Part shown: one piece after another, positions 56,457-64,000 of the stretch
Position numbering within the stretch: the first letter of the stretch is position 1
Layout: the number at the start of each line of letters is the position of its first letter
DNA from: Chloroflexota bacterium
GTDB taxonomy: Bacteria > Chloroflexota > Dehalococcoidia > SHYB01
Length of the DNA stretch: 64,000 nucleotides
Direction: 5' to 3'
Assembly: GCA_016875535.1 (NCBI GenBank)
Contig: VGPF01000005.1
Coordinates: 1 to 64,000 of the forward strand
The notes under the pieces: generated by a model
The model's input: the letters and a program-made list of their open reading frames with translations, nothing else
What the model was told of the DNA's origin: nothing
Database searches by the model: none
Program-made: the position numbers and the translations under genes

Positions 56457-58166
56457 ATGACTTCACCCGCCGTTGTCACCGCCTTCGTCCTCCTTGGCAC
56501 GGCGATCCTGCTGACCAAGCCCCTGGGCCTCTATATGACCAGGGTCTTTCAAGGCGAGCGCACCTTCTTGAGCCGCCTCCTCCAGCCGGTGGAGAGCCTC
56601 ATCTACGGCGCCTGCCGCATAGACCCGGATGAAGAACAGCACTGGGCAAGCTACGCCATCGGGCTCCTTGTCTTTGGTTTCGCTTGCGCCCTCTTCCTCT
56701 TCGTCCTCTTCCGGCTTCAGGGCGTTCTGCCGTTGAACCCGCAAGGTTTCGATGGCATCCCCGCGCCTCTCGCCTTCAACATGGCCCTCAGCTTCATCAG
56801 CCCCACCAATTGGCAGGCCCTCAGTCCCGAGCAGGGCGTGAGCCACTTGAGCCAGATGATCGGCGTGGCCGTCCAGAACTTCGCTGCCGCCGCGGTCGGC
56901 ACAAGCGTTGCGATCGCCCTCATCCGAGGTCTCACGCGACGCACCTCCGCCACCATCGGCAACTGCTGGGTAGACCTCACCCGCGCCACACTGTACATCT
57001 TCCTGCCGATCGCCGCCCTCATCGCCCTCTTCTTCATCTGGCAAGGCGTTCCTCAAAACCTTCGAGCCGCCGTGGACATCACCACCCTGGAGGGAGGCGC
57101 CCAGTCCATCGCTCAAGGCCCGGTCGCCTCCCAGGAGGCTATCAAGACCTTCGGGACGAACGGCGGCGGCTTCTTCAACGCTAACTCCGCCCATCCTTAC
57201 GAGAATCCGAACCACTGGACCAACCTCATCCAGATGATCGCGATGCTCGCCGTCCCATCTGCCATGACTTATGTCTTCGGGAAGTACGCCGGAGAAACAA
57301 AAAAGGGATGGGCGCTGCTCGCCGTCATGGTCATCCTCTTTGCAAGCTGCCTCGCCGTCACCCAGATATTCGAGCAGGATGGCAACCCCCGCTTCGAGGC
57401 TGTCGGCATCAGCCAGGAGGCGACTTCTGAGCAGGCGGGCGGGAACATGGAAGGGAAGGAGACCAGATTCGGCATCGTCCAGACCTCCGCCTTCACCAAC
57501 GCCAGCGTCGCCTCCTCAACGGGAGCCACGAGCAGCGCCATGAGCAGCATGATGCCCATCGCCTCCATCGTTCCCATCTTCTATATGGTGACGGGGCAGG
57601 CCGTCTTTGGCGGGACGGGCGTCGGGCTCGTGAGCATGATGATCTTTGCCCTCATGGCCGTCTTCGTCGGGGGGCTCATGGCTGGCCGCACCCCGGAATA
57701 CCTCGGCAAAAAGCTCGAGCCCTTCGAGATGAAGATGCTCATGGCCGGGATGCTTGCGCTCACTATCTCCATCCTAGTCTTCACCGGCATAGCCGCGGCG
57801 AGCCGCGCCGGGACGGAGAGCATCCTCAACCCCGGCCCTCATGGACTGACGGAGATCTTCTTCGCGTACAGCTCCGCAGGCTCCAACAACGGCGCGGCCT
57901 TCAGCGGTCTGAACTCCAACACGGATTTCTATAACTACACCATAGGCATCGCTATCTTTGCGGGCCGCTATCTCGTCCTCTTCCCCATGCTCGCCGTCGG
58001 GGGCTCCATGGCCAGGAAAGAGCGCCTTCCTGCCACCCTCGGCACCCTGCCGACCGATGGCCCCCTCTATATCGCCCTCGTGATCGGCATCATCCTCGTC
58101 GTCGGCGCGTTGAGCTTCTTCCCCGCCCTCGCTTTAGGCCCCATCGTTGAGCACTTGCTGCTCTGA
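56457..58166 (+). CDS. kdpA: Potassium-transporting ATPase subunit KdpA
   Basis: Channel-like K+-binding subunit of the KdpFABC pump, with ten membrane helices in 569 residues. It has the filter-forming loops FNMALSFISPTNWQALSPEQGVSHLSQMIGVAVQNF (about 104-139), GTNGGGFFNANSAHPYENPNHWTN (about 235-258), GTGVGLVSMMIFALMAVF, and TEIFFAYSSAGSNNGAAFSGL (about 466-486). The start at ATG 56457 gives TSPAVVTAFVLLGTAILLTKPLGLYMTRVFQGE. The KdpB gene begins 7 bases after the stop. Confidence 0.97.
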   Translation: MTSPAVVTAFVLLGTAILLTKPLGLYMTRVFQGERTFLSRLLQPVESLIYGACRIDPDEEQHWASYAIGLLVFGFACALFLFVLFRLQGVLPLNPQGFDGIPAPLAFNMALSFISPTNWQALSPEQGVSHLSQMIGVAVQNFAAAAVGTSVAIALIRGLTRRTSATIGNCWVDLTRATLYIFLPIAALIALFFIWQGVPQNLRAAVDITTLEGGAQSIAQGPVASQEAIKTFGTNGGGFFNANSAHPYENPNHWTNLIQMIAMLAVPSAMTYVFGKYAGETKKGWALLAVMVILFASCLAVTQIFEQDGNPRFEAVGISQEATSEQAGGNMEGKETRFGIVQTSAFTNASVASSTGATSSAMSSMMPIASIVPIFYMVTGQAVFGGTGVGLVSMMIFALMAVFVGGLMAGRTPEYLGKKLEPFEMKMLMAGMLALTISILVFTGIAAASRAGTESILNPGPHGLTEIFFAYSSAGSNNGAAFSGLNSNTDFYNYTIGIAIFAGRYLVLFPMLAVGGSMARKERLPATLGTLPTDGPLYIALVIGIILVVGALSFFPALALGPIVEHLLL

Positions 58167-58173
58167 AGCGCCT

Positions 58174-60297
58174 ATGAACCAGCCCCCTGCCAACCTTCGT
58201 CCGGATCCAACAGGCCCCGCCGCCGCCTTGGCGCGCACCTCGCCCACGGCTCGCGAGATGAAGTCCCTTGCCGCCGCGCGGAAGGCGGGCGTGCGATTGT
58301 GGACGTGGTCGCTGATGCGCCGCGCCGCCCTGGACGCCTTTCGCAAGCTGGACCCGCGCACCCTGCTGCGCAACCCGATGATGCTCCTGGTGGAAATCTC
58401 AGCCCTCATGGTCAGCGGCTTCCTGATCCAAAACGTCGTCAGCGGCGAAAGCTTCCGCTTCTCCCTGCAGATAGCCATCTGGCTTTGGCTGACGGCCCTC
58501 TTCGGCAACTTCTCCGAATCCCTCGCCGAAGCTCGAGGCCGCGCGCAGGCGGAAACCCTCCGCGCCACCAGGAAAGACGTTCCCGCCCGGCGGCTGCGCG
58601 GCCTCCGTGAGGAGAGCGTTCCCTCGTCCAGCCTTCGCAGCGGCGATTACATCGTCATCGGCGAAGGTGAAATTATCCCTGCTGATGGCGAAGTTATCGG
58701 CGGTGCTGCCTTCGTGAACGAGGCGGCCATCACCGGCGAATCCGCTCCCGTCCTCAAGGAGCCGGGGACCGATGTCCGCTCCACCGTCACCGGCGGAACC
58801 CTCCTCGCCTCGGGCTCCCTTCGCGTCCGCGTCTCCGCTGATCCCGGCGGCACCTTCCTCGATAAGATGATCGCCCTCGTGGAAGGCGCCCACCGCCGCA
58901 AAACGCCGAACGAAATCTCCCTCACCATCCTCATCGCCGGCCTCACCATCATCTTCACCCTCTCCGTCATCACCATCCAGCCCCTCCTCGATTACTCGGA
59001 CACGGAAGTCTCCGTCGTCGTGCTCCTCTCCGCCCTCGTCGTCCTTGTCACCACCACCATAGGCGGCCTCGCCTCCGCCATCGGCATCGCCGGGATGGAT
59101 CGCCTTACGCGCTTCAATGTCCTCGCCCTCTCCGGCCGAGCCATTGAGGCGGCGGGCGATGTGGATACCCTCCTCCTGGACAAAACCGGCACCATCACCT
59201 ATGGCAACCGCCTCGCCGCGGAGATCCATCCTGTCGGCGGCAATCAGAAACTGGTGGCCCTCATTGCCGCTCGCATGTCCAGCCTTGCCGATGAGACGCC
59301 CGAGGGCAAAAGCCTCCTGGCCCTCGCCGAACAGATGGGCGCTCCCGCCGAACGCAGCCTCAGCGCCACGGCCGAGATCATCAAGTTCGATCCCCGCACC
59401 CGTATCAGCGGCGTTATCCAGGACGGGCGCTACTACGTTAAAGGCGCGGTGGACGCCGTCATCGCCCTCTCCCCCGATCGCGCCCCGGACGATCTCCAGC
59501 AGATCGTGGCCCGCATCTCCGGCGAAGGCGGCACCCCTCTCGCCCTTGCCATAGATAAGAGGATCGTCGGCGTCGCCTATCTCAAGGACACCGTGAAGCC
59601 CGGCATGCGCGAGCGCTTTGAGGAGTTCCGCAAGATGGGCATCAAGACCATCATGATCACGGGCGATAACACCCTTACCGCCGCCACCATCGCCAAAGAG
59701 GCCGGGGTGGACAGCTATGTGGCCGAAGCGAAGCCGGAAGACAAGATCCGCATCATCCGCGATCAACAGCGCCAGGGGCGCATGGTTGCCATGACCGGCG
59801 ATGGCACGAACGATGCCCCTGCACTCGCCCAGGCCGATGTGGGCCTGGCCATGAACTCGGGGACCGCCGCGGCCAAAGAGGCCGCGAACATGATTGACCT
59901 CGATTCCAATCCCTCCAAGCTCATAGAGGTCGTCAGCATCGGCAAGCAGATCCTCATCACCCGCGGCGCCATCACCACCTACTCCGTTGGGACGGACCTG
60001 GCCAAATACTTCGCCATCATCCCTGCCGCCTTCGTCGGCGCCTACCCCGCCTTCAGCAAGCTCGATGTCATGCATCTCCATTCCCCGGAAAGCGCCGTCC
60101 TCTCCGCCGTCATCTTCAACGCCTCCATCATCCCCACCCTGGTGCCGCTGGCCATCAAGGGGGCCCCGTACCGTCCCGCCCCGGCGAGCAAGCTCCTGGC
60201 GCGCAACCTCCTCGTGTACGGCGTCGGCGGCATCGTGACCCCCTTCTTCGGCATCAAGCTCATTGATATGCTCATCACAGCCATAGGGCTCATCTAG
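58174..60297 (+). CDS. kdpB: Potassium-transporting ATPase ATP-binding subunit KdpB
   Basis: P-type ATPase subunit that couples ATP hydrolysis to K+ uptake. The 707-residue protein has the phosphorylation motif LLLDKTGTITYGNRLAAEIHPV (Asp about 333), the actuator TGES loop in AAITGESAPVLKE, the hinge TGDGTNDAPALAQADVGLAMNSG (about 544-566), and the KdpB-specific IAKEAGVDSYVAEAKPEDKI. The ATG at 58174 is used because a homologous N-terminus begins there; an upstream in-frame extension overlaps kdpA. Ribosome site is weak, so coupling to kdpA is likely. Confidence 0.97.
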   Translation: MNQPPANLRPDPTGPAAALARTSPTAREMKSLAAARKAGVRLWTWSLMRRAALDAFRKLDPRTLLRNPMMLLVEISALMVSGFLIQNVVSGESFRFSLQIAIWLWLTALFGNFSESLAEARGRAQAETLRATRKDVPARRLRGLREESVPSSSLRSGDYIVIGEGEIIPADGEVIGGAAFVNEAAITGESAPVLKEPGTDVRSTVTGGTLLASGSLRVRVSADPGGTFLDKMIALVEGAHRRKTPNEISLTILIAGLTIIFTLSVITIQPLLDYSDTEVSVVVLLSALVVLVTTTIGGLASAIGIAGMDRLTRFNVLALSGRAIEAAGDVDTLLLDKTGTITYGNRLAAEIHPVGGNQKLVALIAARMSSLADETPEGKSLLALAEQMGAPAERSLSATAEIIKFDPRTRISGVIQDGRYYVKGAVDAVIALSPDRAPDDLQQIVARISGEGGTPLALAIDKRIVGVAYLKDTVKPGMRERFEEFRKMGIKTIMITGDNTLTAATIAKEAGVDSYVAEAKPEDKIRIIRDQQRQGRMVAMTGDGTNDAPALAQADVGLAMNSGTAAAKEAANMIDLDSNPSKLIEVVSIGKQILITRGAITTYSVGTDLAKYFAIIPAAFVGAYPAFSKLDVMHLHSPESAVLSAVIFNASIIPTLVPLAIKGAPYRPAPASKLLARNLLVYGVGGIVTPFFGIKLIDMLITAIGLI

Positions 60298-60909
60298 ATG
60301 TTCACCTACCTGAAAGAACAGGCCCGCGCCGCCGTAGTCCTCCTCGCCGTTCTCGTCGTGATAACCGGCGTCGCCTACCCGTTCGTCATCATGGGCATAG
60401 GTCAAAGTGCCTTCGGCAAGCAGGCCGATGGCAGCCTCGTGCGCGATGCCGACGGCCGGATCGTCGGCTCGTCCCTCATCGGACAGAACTTCATCGGCCC
60501 CCGCTACTTTCACCCGCGTCCCTCCGCCGCAGGAGAGGATGGGTACGATGCGCGCGCCTCCTCCGCATCGAACTTCGGCCCGATTAATGAGACATTCCTC
60601 ACGGCGGTCGGAGCGCGAGCCGATGCCTACCGCAGGGCCAATGGCCTCTCGCAGGACGCCCAGGTTCCCGTGGACGCCGTCACCGCCTCCGCCTCCGGCC
60701 TCGACCCCCACATCAGCCCCGCCAACGCCTACCTGCAGGCGGCTCGAGTGGCAAAGGCGCGCGGCATGGCCGAAAATACCGTCATGGATTTAGTGCATGC
60801 GCATATTGACGATCGCTCCCTCGGCTTTCTCGGCGAAGCGCGCGTCAACGTCCTTCTCCTCAACCTCGCCTTGGATGAGCGCTCCGGCAGAGAGCCGGGG
60901 AACCCATGA
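60298..60909 (+). CDS. kdpC: Potassium-transporting ATPase subunit KdpC
   Basis: KdpC is a single-span protein that caps KdpA and aids ATP binding. The 203-residue product has an N-terminal helix (AAVVLLAVLVVITGVAYPFVIMGI, about 10-33), GSSLIGQNFIGPRYFHPRPSAAGEDGYDARASSASNFGP (about 58-96), and SASGLDPHISPANAYLQAARVAKARGM (about 128-154), all KdpC hallmarks. Its ATG directly follows the kdpB stop with no gap, and the last 4 bases overlap the next gene. Confidence 0.96.
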   Translation: MFTYLKEQARAAVVLLAVLVVITGVAYPFVIMGIGQSAFGKQADGSLVRDADGRIVGSSLIGQNFIGPRYFHPRPSAAGEDGYDARASSASNFGPINETFLTAVGARADAYRRANGLSQDAQVPVDAVTASASGLDPHISPANAYLQAARVAKARGMAENTVMDLVHAHIDDRSLGFLGEARVNVLLLNLALDERSGREPGNP

Positions 60910-62066
60910 CCCAGCGCCACGATGATAGCCGTCCCTCGCCGGAAAAGTTCCTCAGCCGCCTCCTCAGGGAGGAGCAGCAGGGAAAACGCGGCCGCCTGCG
61001 CATCTACCTCGGCATGGCGCCGGGCGTCGGCAAGACCTACGCCATGCTCATGGAGGCCCATCGCCGCAAGGCCCAAGGCGTGGACGTCGTCATCGGCCTC
61101 GTCGAGACCTACGGCCGCGCAAAGACCCAGGAGGCCATCGGCGATCTGCCTATCATCCCTAGGAAACAGGTCACCTACCAAGGCGTCACCCTGGAAGAGA
61201 TGGATACGGAAGCCGTCATCGCGCGTCGTCCTCAACTCGTCCTCGTTGACGAGCTAGCCCACACCAATGTGCCCGGGTCCAAATGGGAGAAGCGCTGGAT
61301 GGATGTGGAGGAGATCCTCAAGACGGGCCTCTCCGTCTTCACCACCGTCAACATCCAGCACCTGGAAAGCCTGGCCGATGTCGTCGAAAGCATCACCGGC
61401 GCACCCGTCCGGGAGCGGCTCCCTGACCACGTTGTGGACAAGGCCGATGAGATCCAGCTTGTGGATATGGCCCCCGGCGCATTGCGCCAGCGCATCCAGG
61501 AAGGCAGCGTCTACCCTGGCGAGCGCGCCCAGCAGGCCCTGCGCCAGTTCTTCCGCGAAGGCAACCTCACCGCGCTCCGCGAGCTCTCCCTCCGCCGCGT
61601 CGCCACCACTGCGGAAAAAGACCTCGAACAGTACATGCGCGATCACCAGGTGGAGGCCGTCTGGCCCGCCGGCGATCGCGTCCTCGTCTGTATTGACCCG
61701 CACGCCCACGGCCAGCACCTGTTGCGGCGCGGCTGGCAGATGGCCAAGGGCTTCCAGAGCGACCTCATCGCTCTCTTTGTAGAAGAGCCCTCCTGGGCCA
61801 AGGCAAGCCCGGAAGAGCGCCGCGTCCTTGCCGAAAATCTGCGCTTTGCGGAGGACCTCGGCGCTCGCGTCCTGCGCGTCCAGGGCTCGGATGTCGCCGC
61901 CACGATCACCAAGGTAGCCCGCGAAGAGAACATCGGGAACATCGTCATCGGCTTCGGCCAGAAGAGCAGTCTCCTGGACATGACCAAGACCTCCACCCTG
62001 CAGAAGCTCCTTCGCTTGGCCACAGATATAGACATCCACGCCGTGCCGCTGAAGCGCCAGGATTAG
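60906..62066 (+). CDS. KdpD N-terminal half: sensor ATPase-like domain plus USP domain
   Basis: The 386-residue protein matches the N-terminal cytosolic part of KdpD. The KdpD domain has Walker A IYLGMAPGVGKTYAMLMEAH (about 33-52) and Walker B LVLVDELAHTNVPGSKWEKRWMDVEEIL (about 111-138), with FTTVNIQHLESLADVVESITGAPVRERLPDHVVDKADEIQLVDM after it. The universal stress domain starts at about 257 with VLVCIDPHAHGQHLLRRGWQMAKGFQSDLIALFVEEP and ends near the C-terminus. It ends before the membrane domain, so it is a natural split: the membrane/kinase half is at 54022. It starts in an ATGA overlap with kdpC. It may associate with that half to give a complete sensor. Confidence 0.92.
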   Translation: MTQRHDDSRPSPEKFLSRLLREEQQGKRGRLRIYLGMAPGVGKTYAMLMEAHRRKAQGVDVVIGLVETYGRAKTQEAIGDLPIIPRKQVTYQGVTLEEMDTEAVIARRPQLVLVDELAHTNVPGSKWEKRWMDVEEILKTGLSVFTTVNIQHLESLADVVESITGAPVRERLPDHVVDKADEIQLVDMAPGALRQRIQEGSVYPGERAQQALRQFFREGNLTALRELSLRRVATTAEKDLEQYMRDHQVEAVWPAGDRVLVCIDPHAHGQHLLRRGWQMAKGFQSDLIALFVEEPSWAKASPEERRVLAENLRFAEDLGARVLRVQGSDVAATITKVAREENIGNIVIGFGQKSSLLDMTKTSTLQKLLRLATDIDIHAVPLKRQD

Positions 62067-62090
62067 CCGAGCCGCTCTGAAAGGCCCTCC

Positions 62091-62729
62091 GTGATCAAGC
62101 GCGAACTGCAGATCACCAAGCTCCCGCTCTTCCCCCGCATGACCGTCGGCGTCATGGGCTCCGCGGGCGGGCGCATCCCCGAATACGCCAAGCAGAAGGT
62201 GTTCCAGCTTGGCGCTGAAGCGGCCCGCCGCGGCTACGTCCTTGTCACCGGCGCTTGCCCCGGACTCCCGCACGAAGCCGTTCGCGGCGCAAGCTCCCAG
62301 GGCGGCATCGTTGTCGGCGTCTCACCCGCGCTGAACCTGGAAGAGCACATCGGCAAGTACCACTCGCCCACCCAAGGCTACAACGCCATCATCTATACCG
62401 GCAGCGGCCTCATGGGACGCGAGATCGAGAACATCCGCAGCTGCGATGTCGTCGTCTTCGCCGGGGGACGCTCAGGCACGCTCGGCGAGTTTGCCATCGC
62501 CTACGATGAAGGCAAGGTCATTGGCGTTATCCTGAAAACGGGCGGCATCAGCCGCCACATCAAGTCCATCGTCAAGATGGTGAAGAAAAAGACGGACGCC
62601 CTCATCATCGTAGACGCCGACCCTGTCCGGCTCTTGGATAAGCTGGAGCGAGTCTATAAGAAGCGCATCTATACCCACTACCTGCAAGTCCTGGAAGGCC
62701 ATGCAGGCAAAGGGACCGGCGCAGGCTAG
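62091..62729 (+). CDS. LOG/TIGR00725-like Rossmann protein (lysine decarboxylase-like fold)
   Basis: The 212-residue protein has a nucleotide-binding fold with TVGVMGSAGGRIPEYAKQKVFQLGAEAARRGYVLVTGACPGLPHEAVRGA (about 18-67), GGIVVGVSPALNLEEH, and the catalytic-type CDVVVFAGGRSGTLGEFAIAYDEGKVIGVIL (about 118-148), a variant of the PGGxGTxxE motif in cytokinin-activating LOG enzymes. LOG family members hydrolyse nucleoside 5'-monophosphates, but many bacterial members are unassigned. It starts at GTG 62091, 24 bases after the KdpD half. The stop shares CTAG with the convergent rlmB. Confidence 0.83.
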   Translation: MIKRELQITKLPLFPRMTVGVMGSAGGRIPEYAKQKVFQLGAEAARRGYVLVTGACPGLPHEAVRGASSQGGIVVGVSPALNLEEHIGKYHSPTQGYNAIIYTGSGLMGREIENIRSCDVVVFAGGRSGTLGEFAIAYDEGKVIGVILKTGGISRHIKSIVKMVKKKTDALIIVDADPVRLLDKLERVYKKRIYTHYLQVLEGHAGKGTGAG

Positions 62730-63472
62730 GCCGTCGCCTTCGCCCGCTGGCGCATCGCCTCGTACATCACCAGCGCCCCCGCCACAGAGGCGTTCAGCGA
62801 AGCGACCTCTCCCCGCATCGGGATGGAGACCAGCACCTCGCACTTCTCCCGCACCAGGTGCGAAAGGCCGCGCCCCTCCGCGCCGATGATCAGCGACACG
62901 CCCTGCCGGTAGTCCGCCTCCGCATAGCTCTTGGGCCCCGTGGGATCCACGCCCACCGTCCACACGCCCTCTTTGTTCAGTCGCTCCATCGCCTGAGCGA
63001 TATTCGTGACCCGCGCCACCTGCATATACTCCAGCGCCCCGGCTGACGCCCGCGAGACCGCCGCCGTCAGCCCCGCCGCGCGGCGGGTGGGGATGATGAC
63101 GCCGTGGACGCCTGCCGCGTGGGCCGTGCGAATGATCGCCCCAAGGTTCTGCGGGTCTTCGATCCCGTCCAGCAGCACATAGAACGGCCTCTCGCCTTTC
63201 TCCTTGCTGATGCGGAAAAGGTCGTCCAGCTCCACCGTCGCCTTTGCCGCCGCGACGGCGATGACTCCCTGGCTGCGCCCCGTCTGGCTCAGGCGGGAGA
63301 GCGCCCGCTGGTCCGTGTATTCCACCGGGATGCCGGCTTCCTTCGCCAGCCCCACCACCTGCCCCAGCGGCCCGCGGCGGTCAAAATCATGCGAAACGAA
63401 TATCTTGTGGATAGGCCGCTTGGCCTTGATAGCTTCCAGGACCGGGTTGCGTCCTTCGATCTGCTCTTCCAC
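62726..63472 (-). CDS. rlmB: 23S rRNA (guanosine-2'-O-)-methyltransferase, SPOUT class
   Basis: RlmB methylates G2251 in the peptidyl-transferase loop of 23S rRNA. The 248-residue protein has an N-terminal substrate-binding domain (EEQIEGRNPVLEAIKAKRPIHKIFVSHDFD, about 2-30) and the knotted SPOUT domain with LLDGIEDPQNLGAIIRTAHAAGVHGVIIPTRRAAGLTAAVSRASAGALE (about 96-144), LIIGAEGRGLSHLVREKCEVLVSIPMRGEVASLNASVAGALVMYEAMRQ. The start is GTG at 63472 with GAGGAG before it. TrmH is a less likely alternative given the N-terminal domain. It is divergent from hisIE. Confidence 0.92.
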   Translation of the reverse strand: MEEQIEGRNPVLEAIKAKRPIHKIFVSHDFDRRGPLGQVVGLAKEAGIPVEYTDQRALSRLSQTGRSQGVIAVAAAKATVELDDLFRISKEKGERPFYVLLDGIEDPQNLGAIIRTAHAAGVHGVIIPTRRAAGLTAAVSRASAGALEYMQVARVTNIAQAMERLNKEGVWTVGVDPTGPKSYAEADYRQGVSLIIGAEGRGLSHLVREKCEVLVSIPMRGEVASLNASVAGALVMYEAMRQRAKATA

Positions 63473-63573
63473 GGCCGCTCCTCAGAGAGAATCCTGACAT
63501 GCTATCATGTTCAGGCCGCCGCTGGCTCCTCTCGCCAGGGGAAAGCCGCCCGGCGGTCACCTCGGAGGCGCCT

Positions 63574-64000
63574 ATGCAGCTCAACCTCAATGAACAGGGC
63601 CTGATCCCGGCCATCGCCCAGGACGAAAAGACGGGCGAAGTGCTAATGCTGGCCTACATGAGCCCTGAATCGCTCAAACGCACCATGGAAAGCGGCCAGG
63701 CCTGGTTCTACAGCCGCAGCCGCCGGGAGCTCTGGCACAAAGGCGCAACCTCCGGCAACTACATCAAGGTGAACAAGGTTATCGCCGATTGCGAGAACAA
63801 CTCCCTGCTCCTCAAGAGCACGCCCACCGGCCCCGCCTGCCACACCGGCAAGCCCAACTGCTTCTTCCAAGAGGTCAAGAAGGGCGAAATCTCCTTCCAG
63901 CAGAAACCCGGCAACATGATGGAAGAGCTCTTCTCCGTCATCGAATCCCGGAAGAAGGAGAAGCCCGAAGGCAGCTATGTCGCCAAGCTCATGAGCCAGG
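63574..64000 (+). CDS. hisI: Bifunctional phosphoribosyl-AMP cyclohydrolase/phosphoribosyl-ATP diphosphatase, truncated by the window edge
   Basis: HisIE opens the purine ring and removes pyrophosphate from PR-ATP in histidine synthesis. The 142 visible residues comprise the HisI domain: LIPAIAQDEKTGEVLMLAYMSPESLKRTMESGQAWFYSRSRRELWHKGATSGN (about 11-63) and the zinc Cys in GPACHTGKPNCFF (about 94-106). The normal Mg2+-binding DCDxD reads DCENN here. HisE begins with MMEELFSVIESRKKEKPEGSYVAKLMSQ and runs off the edge. GGAGG precedes the ATG at 63574. It is distant from hisHAF at the left of the window. Confidence 0.93.
   Translation, partial: MQLNLNEQGLIPAIAQDEKTGEVLMLAYMSPESLKRTMESGQAWFYSRSRRELWHKGATSGNYIKVNKVIADCENNSLLLKSTPTGPACHTGKPNCFFQEVKKGEISFQQKPGNMMEELFSVIESRKKEKPEGSYVAKLMSQ

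Noticed and set aside
58399-60711. A 770-codon open frame antisense to kdpB and kdpC
   Set aside because: High-GC codon bias opens the complementary frame; its composition is Gly/Asp/Glu/His-rich with no domain.

Overview
The window is a gene-dense, high-GC bacterial chromosome segment. It carries about 65 protein genes, most in short same-strand runs with ATGA-type overlaps. I see no rRNA, tRNA or CRISPR array. Several features point to a Chloroflexota lineage, probably Dehalococcoidia/SAR202-like: a split transketolase, a phosphatidylinositol-mannoside-like lipid cluster, DUF2723 and DUF429 proteins, LLM-class and acyl-CoA enzymes, a MoxR/VWA pair, and AUG starts placed directly behind -10 boxes. 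The taxonomic call is inference from gene content, not a phylogenetic result.

Left part (1-13 kb): an IS3-family element runs off the left edge. It is followed by thrB and lysC (threonine/aspartate family), two GT2 polyprenyl-phosphate glycosyltransferases, a CoA-binding protein, a TPR protein with its own promoter and terminator, a corrinoid adenosyltransferase, a lipoprotein hydrolase, and a histidine group (hisH, a hisA-methyltransferase fusion, an amino-acid permease, hisF). hisIE reappears at the right edge (63.57 kb).

Middle-left (11.5-24 kb): a thiolase-like/DUF35 pair, a broken VapC, an LLM oxidoreductase, DUF429, an acyl-CoA dehydrogenase and a rhomboid protease. Next come an unassigned structured RNA with its own terminator (17.88-18.16 kb), a two-subunit transketolase, a flippase-like membrane protein, and proBA on the minus strand.

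Middle (24-43.7 kb): mfd, a HigB/HigA-type toxin-antitoxin pair with a palindromic operator, a MoaD-like/BNR-repeat pair, a HAD hydrolase, comF, hpf and DUF2784. A classic attenuator (antiterminator plus terminator) precedes a P1-family peptidase. Then follow a pantothenate run (DUF2520-panD-panB-panC), surE, a LON-domain protein, folB, MoxR-type AAA+ and VWA genes, and a DUF2723 membrane protein.

Right part (43.8-64 kb): the translation operon nusA-ylxR-infB-rbfA-truB starts behind a perfect leader terminator and has no adjacent rimP. It runs into a PatA/PimA/PgsA-like lipid cluster. After two paralogous SDRs and a MaoC protein comes a Kdp potassium-uptake operon. In it KdpD is split and rearranged: DUF4118-histidine kinase and receiver first, then a small peptide, kdpF, kdpA, kdpB, kdpC, and finally the KdpD N-terminal sensor/USP half. 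A LOG-family gene, rlmB and partial hisIE close the window. Five convergent gene pairs share their stop codons in CTAG, CTAA or TTAA.
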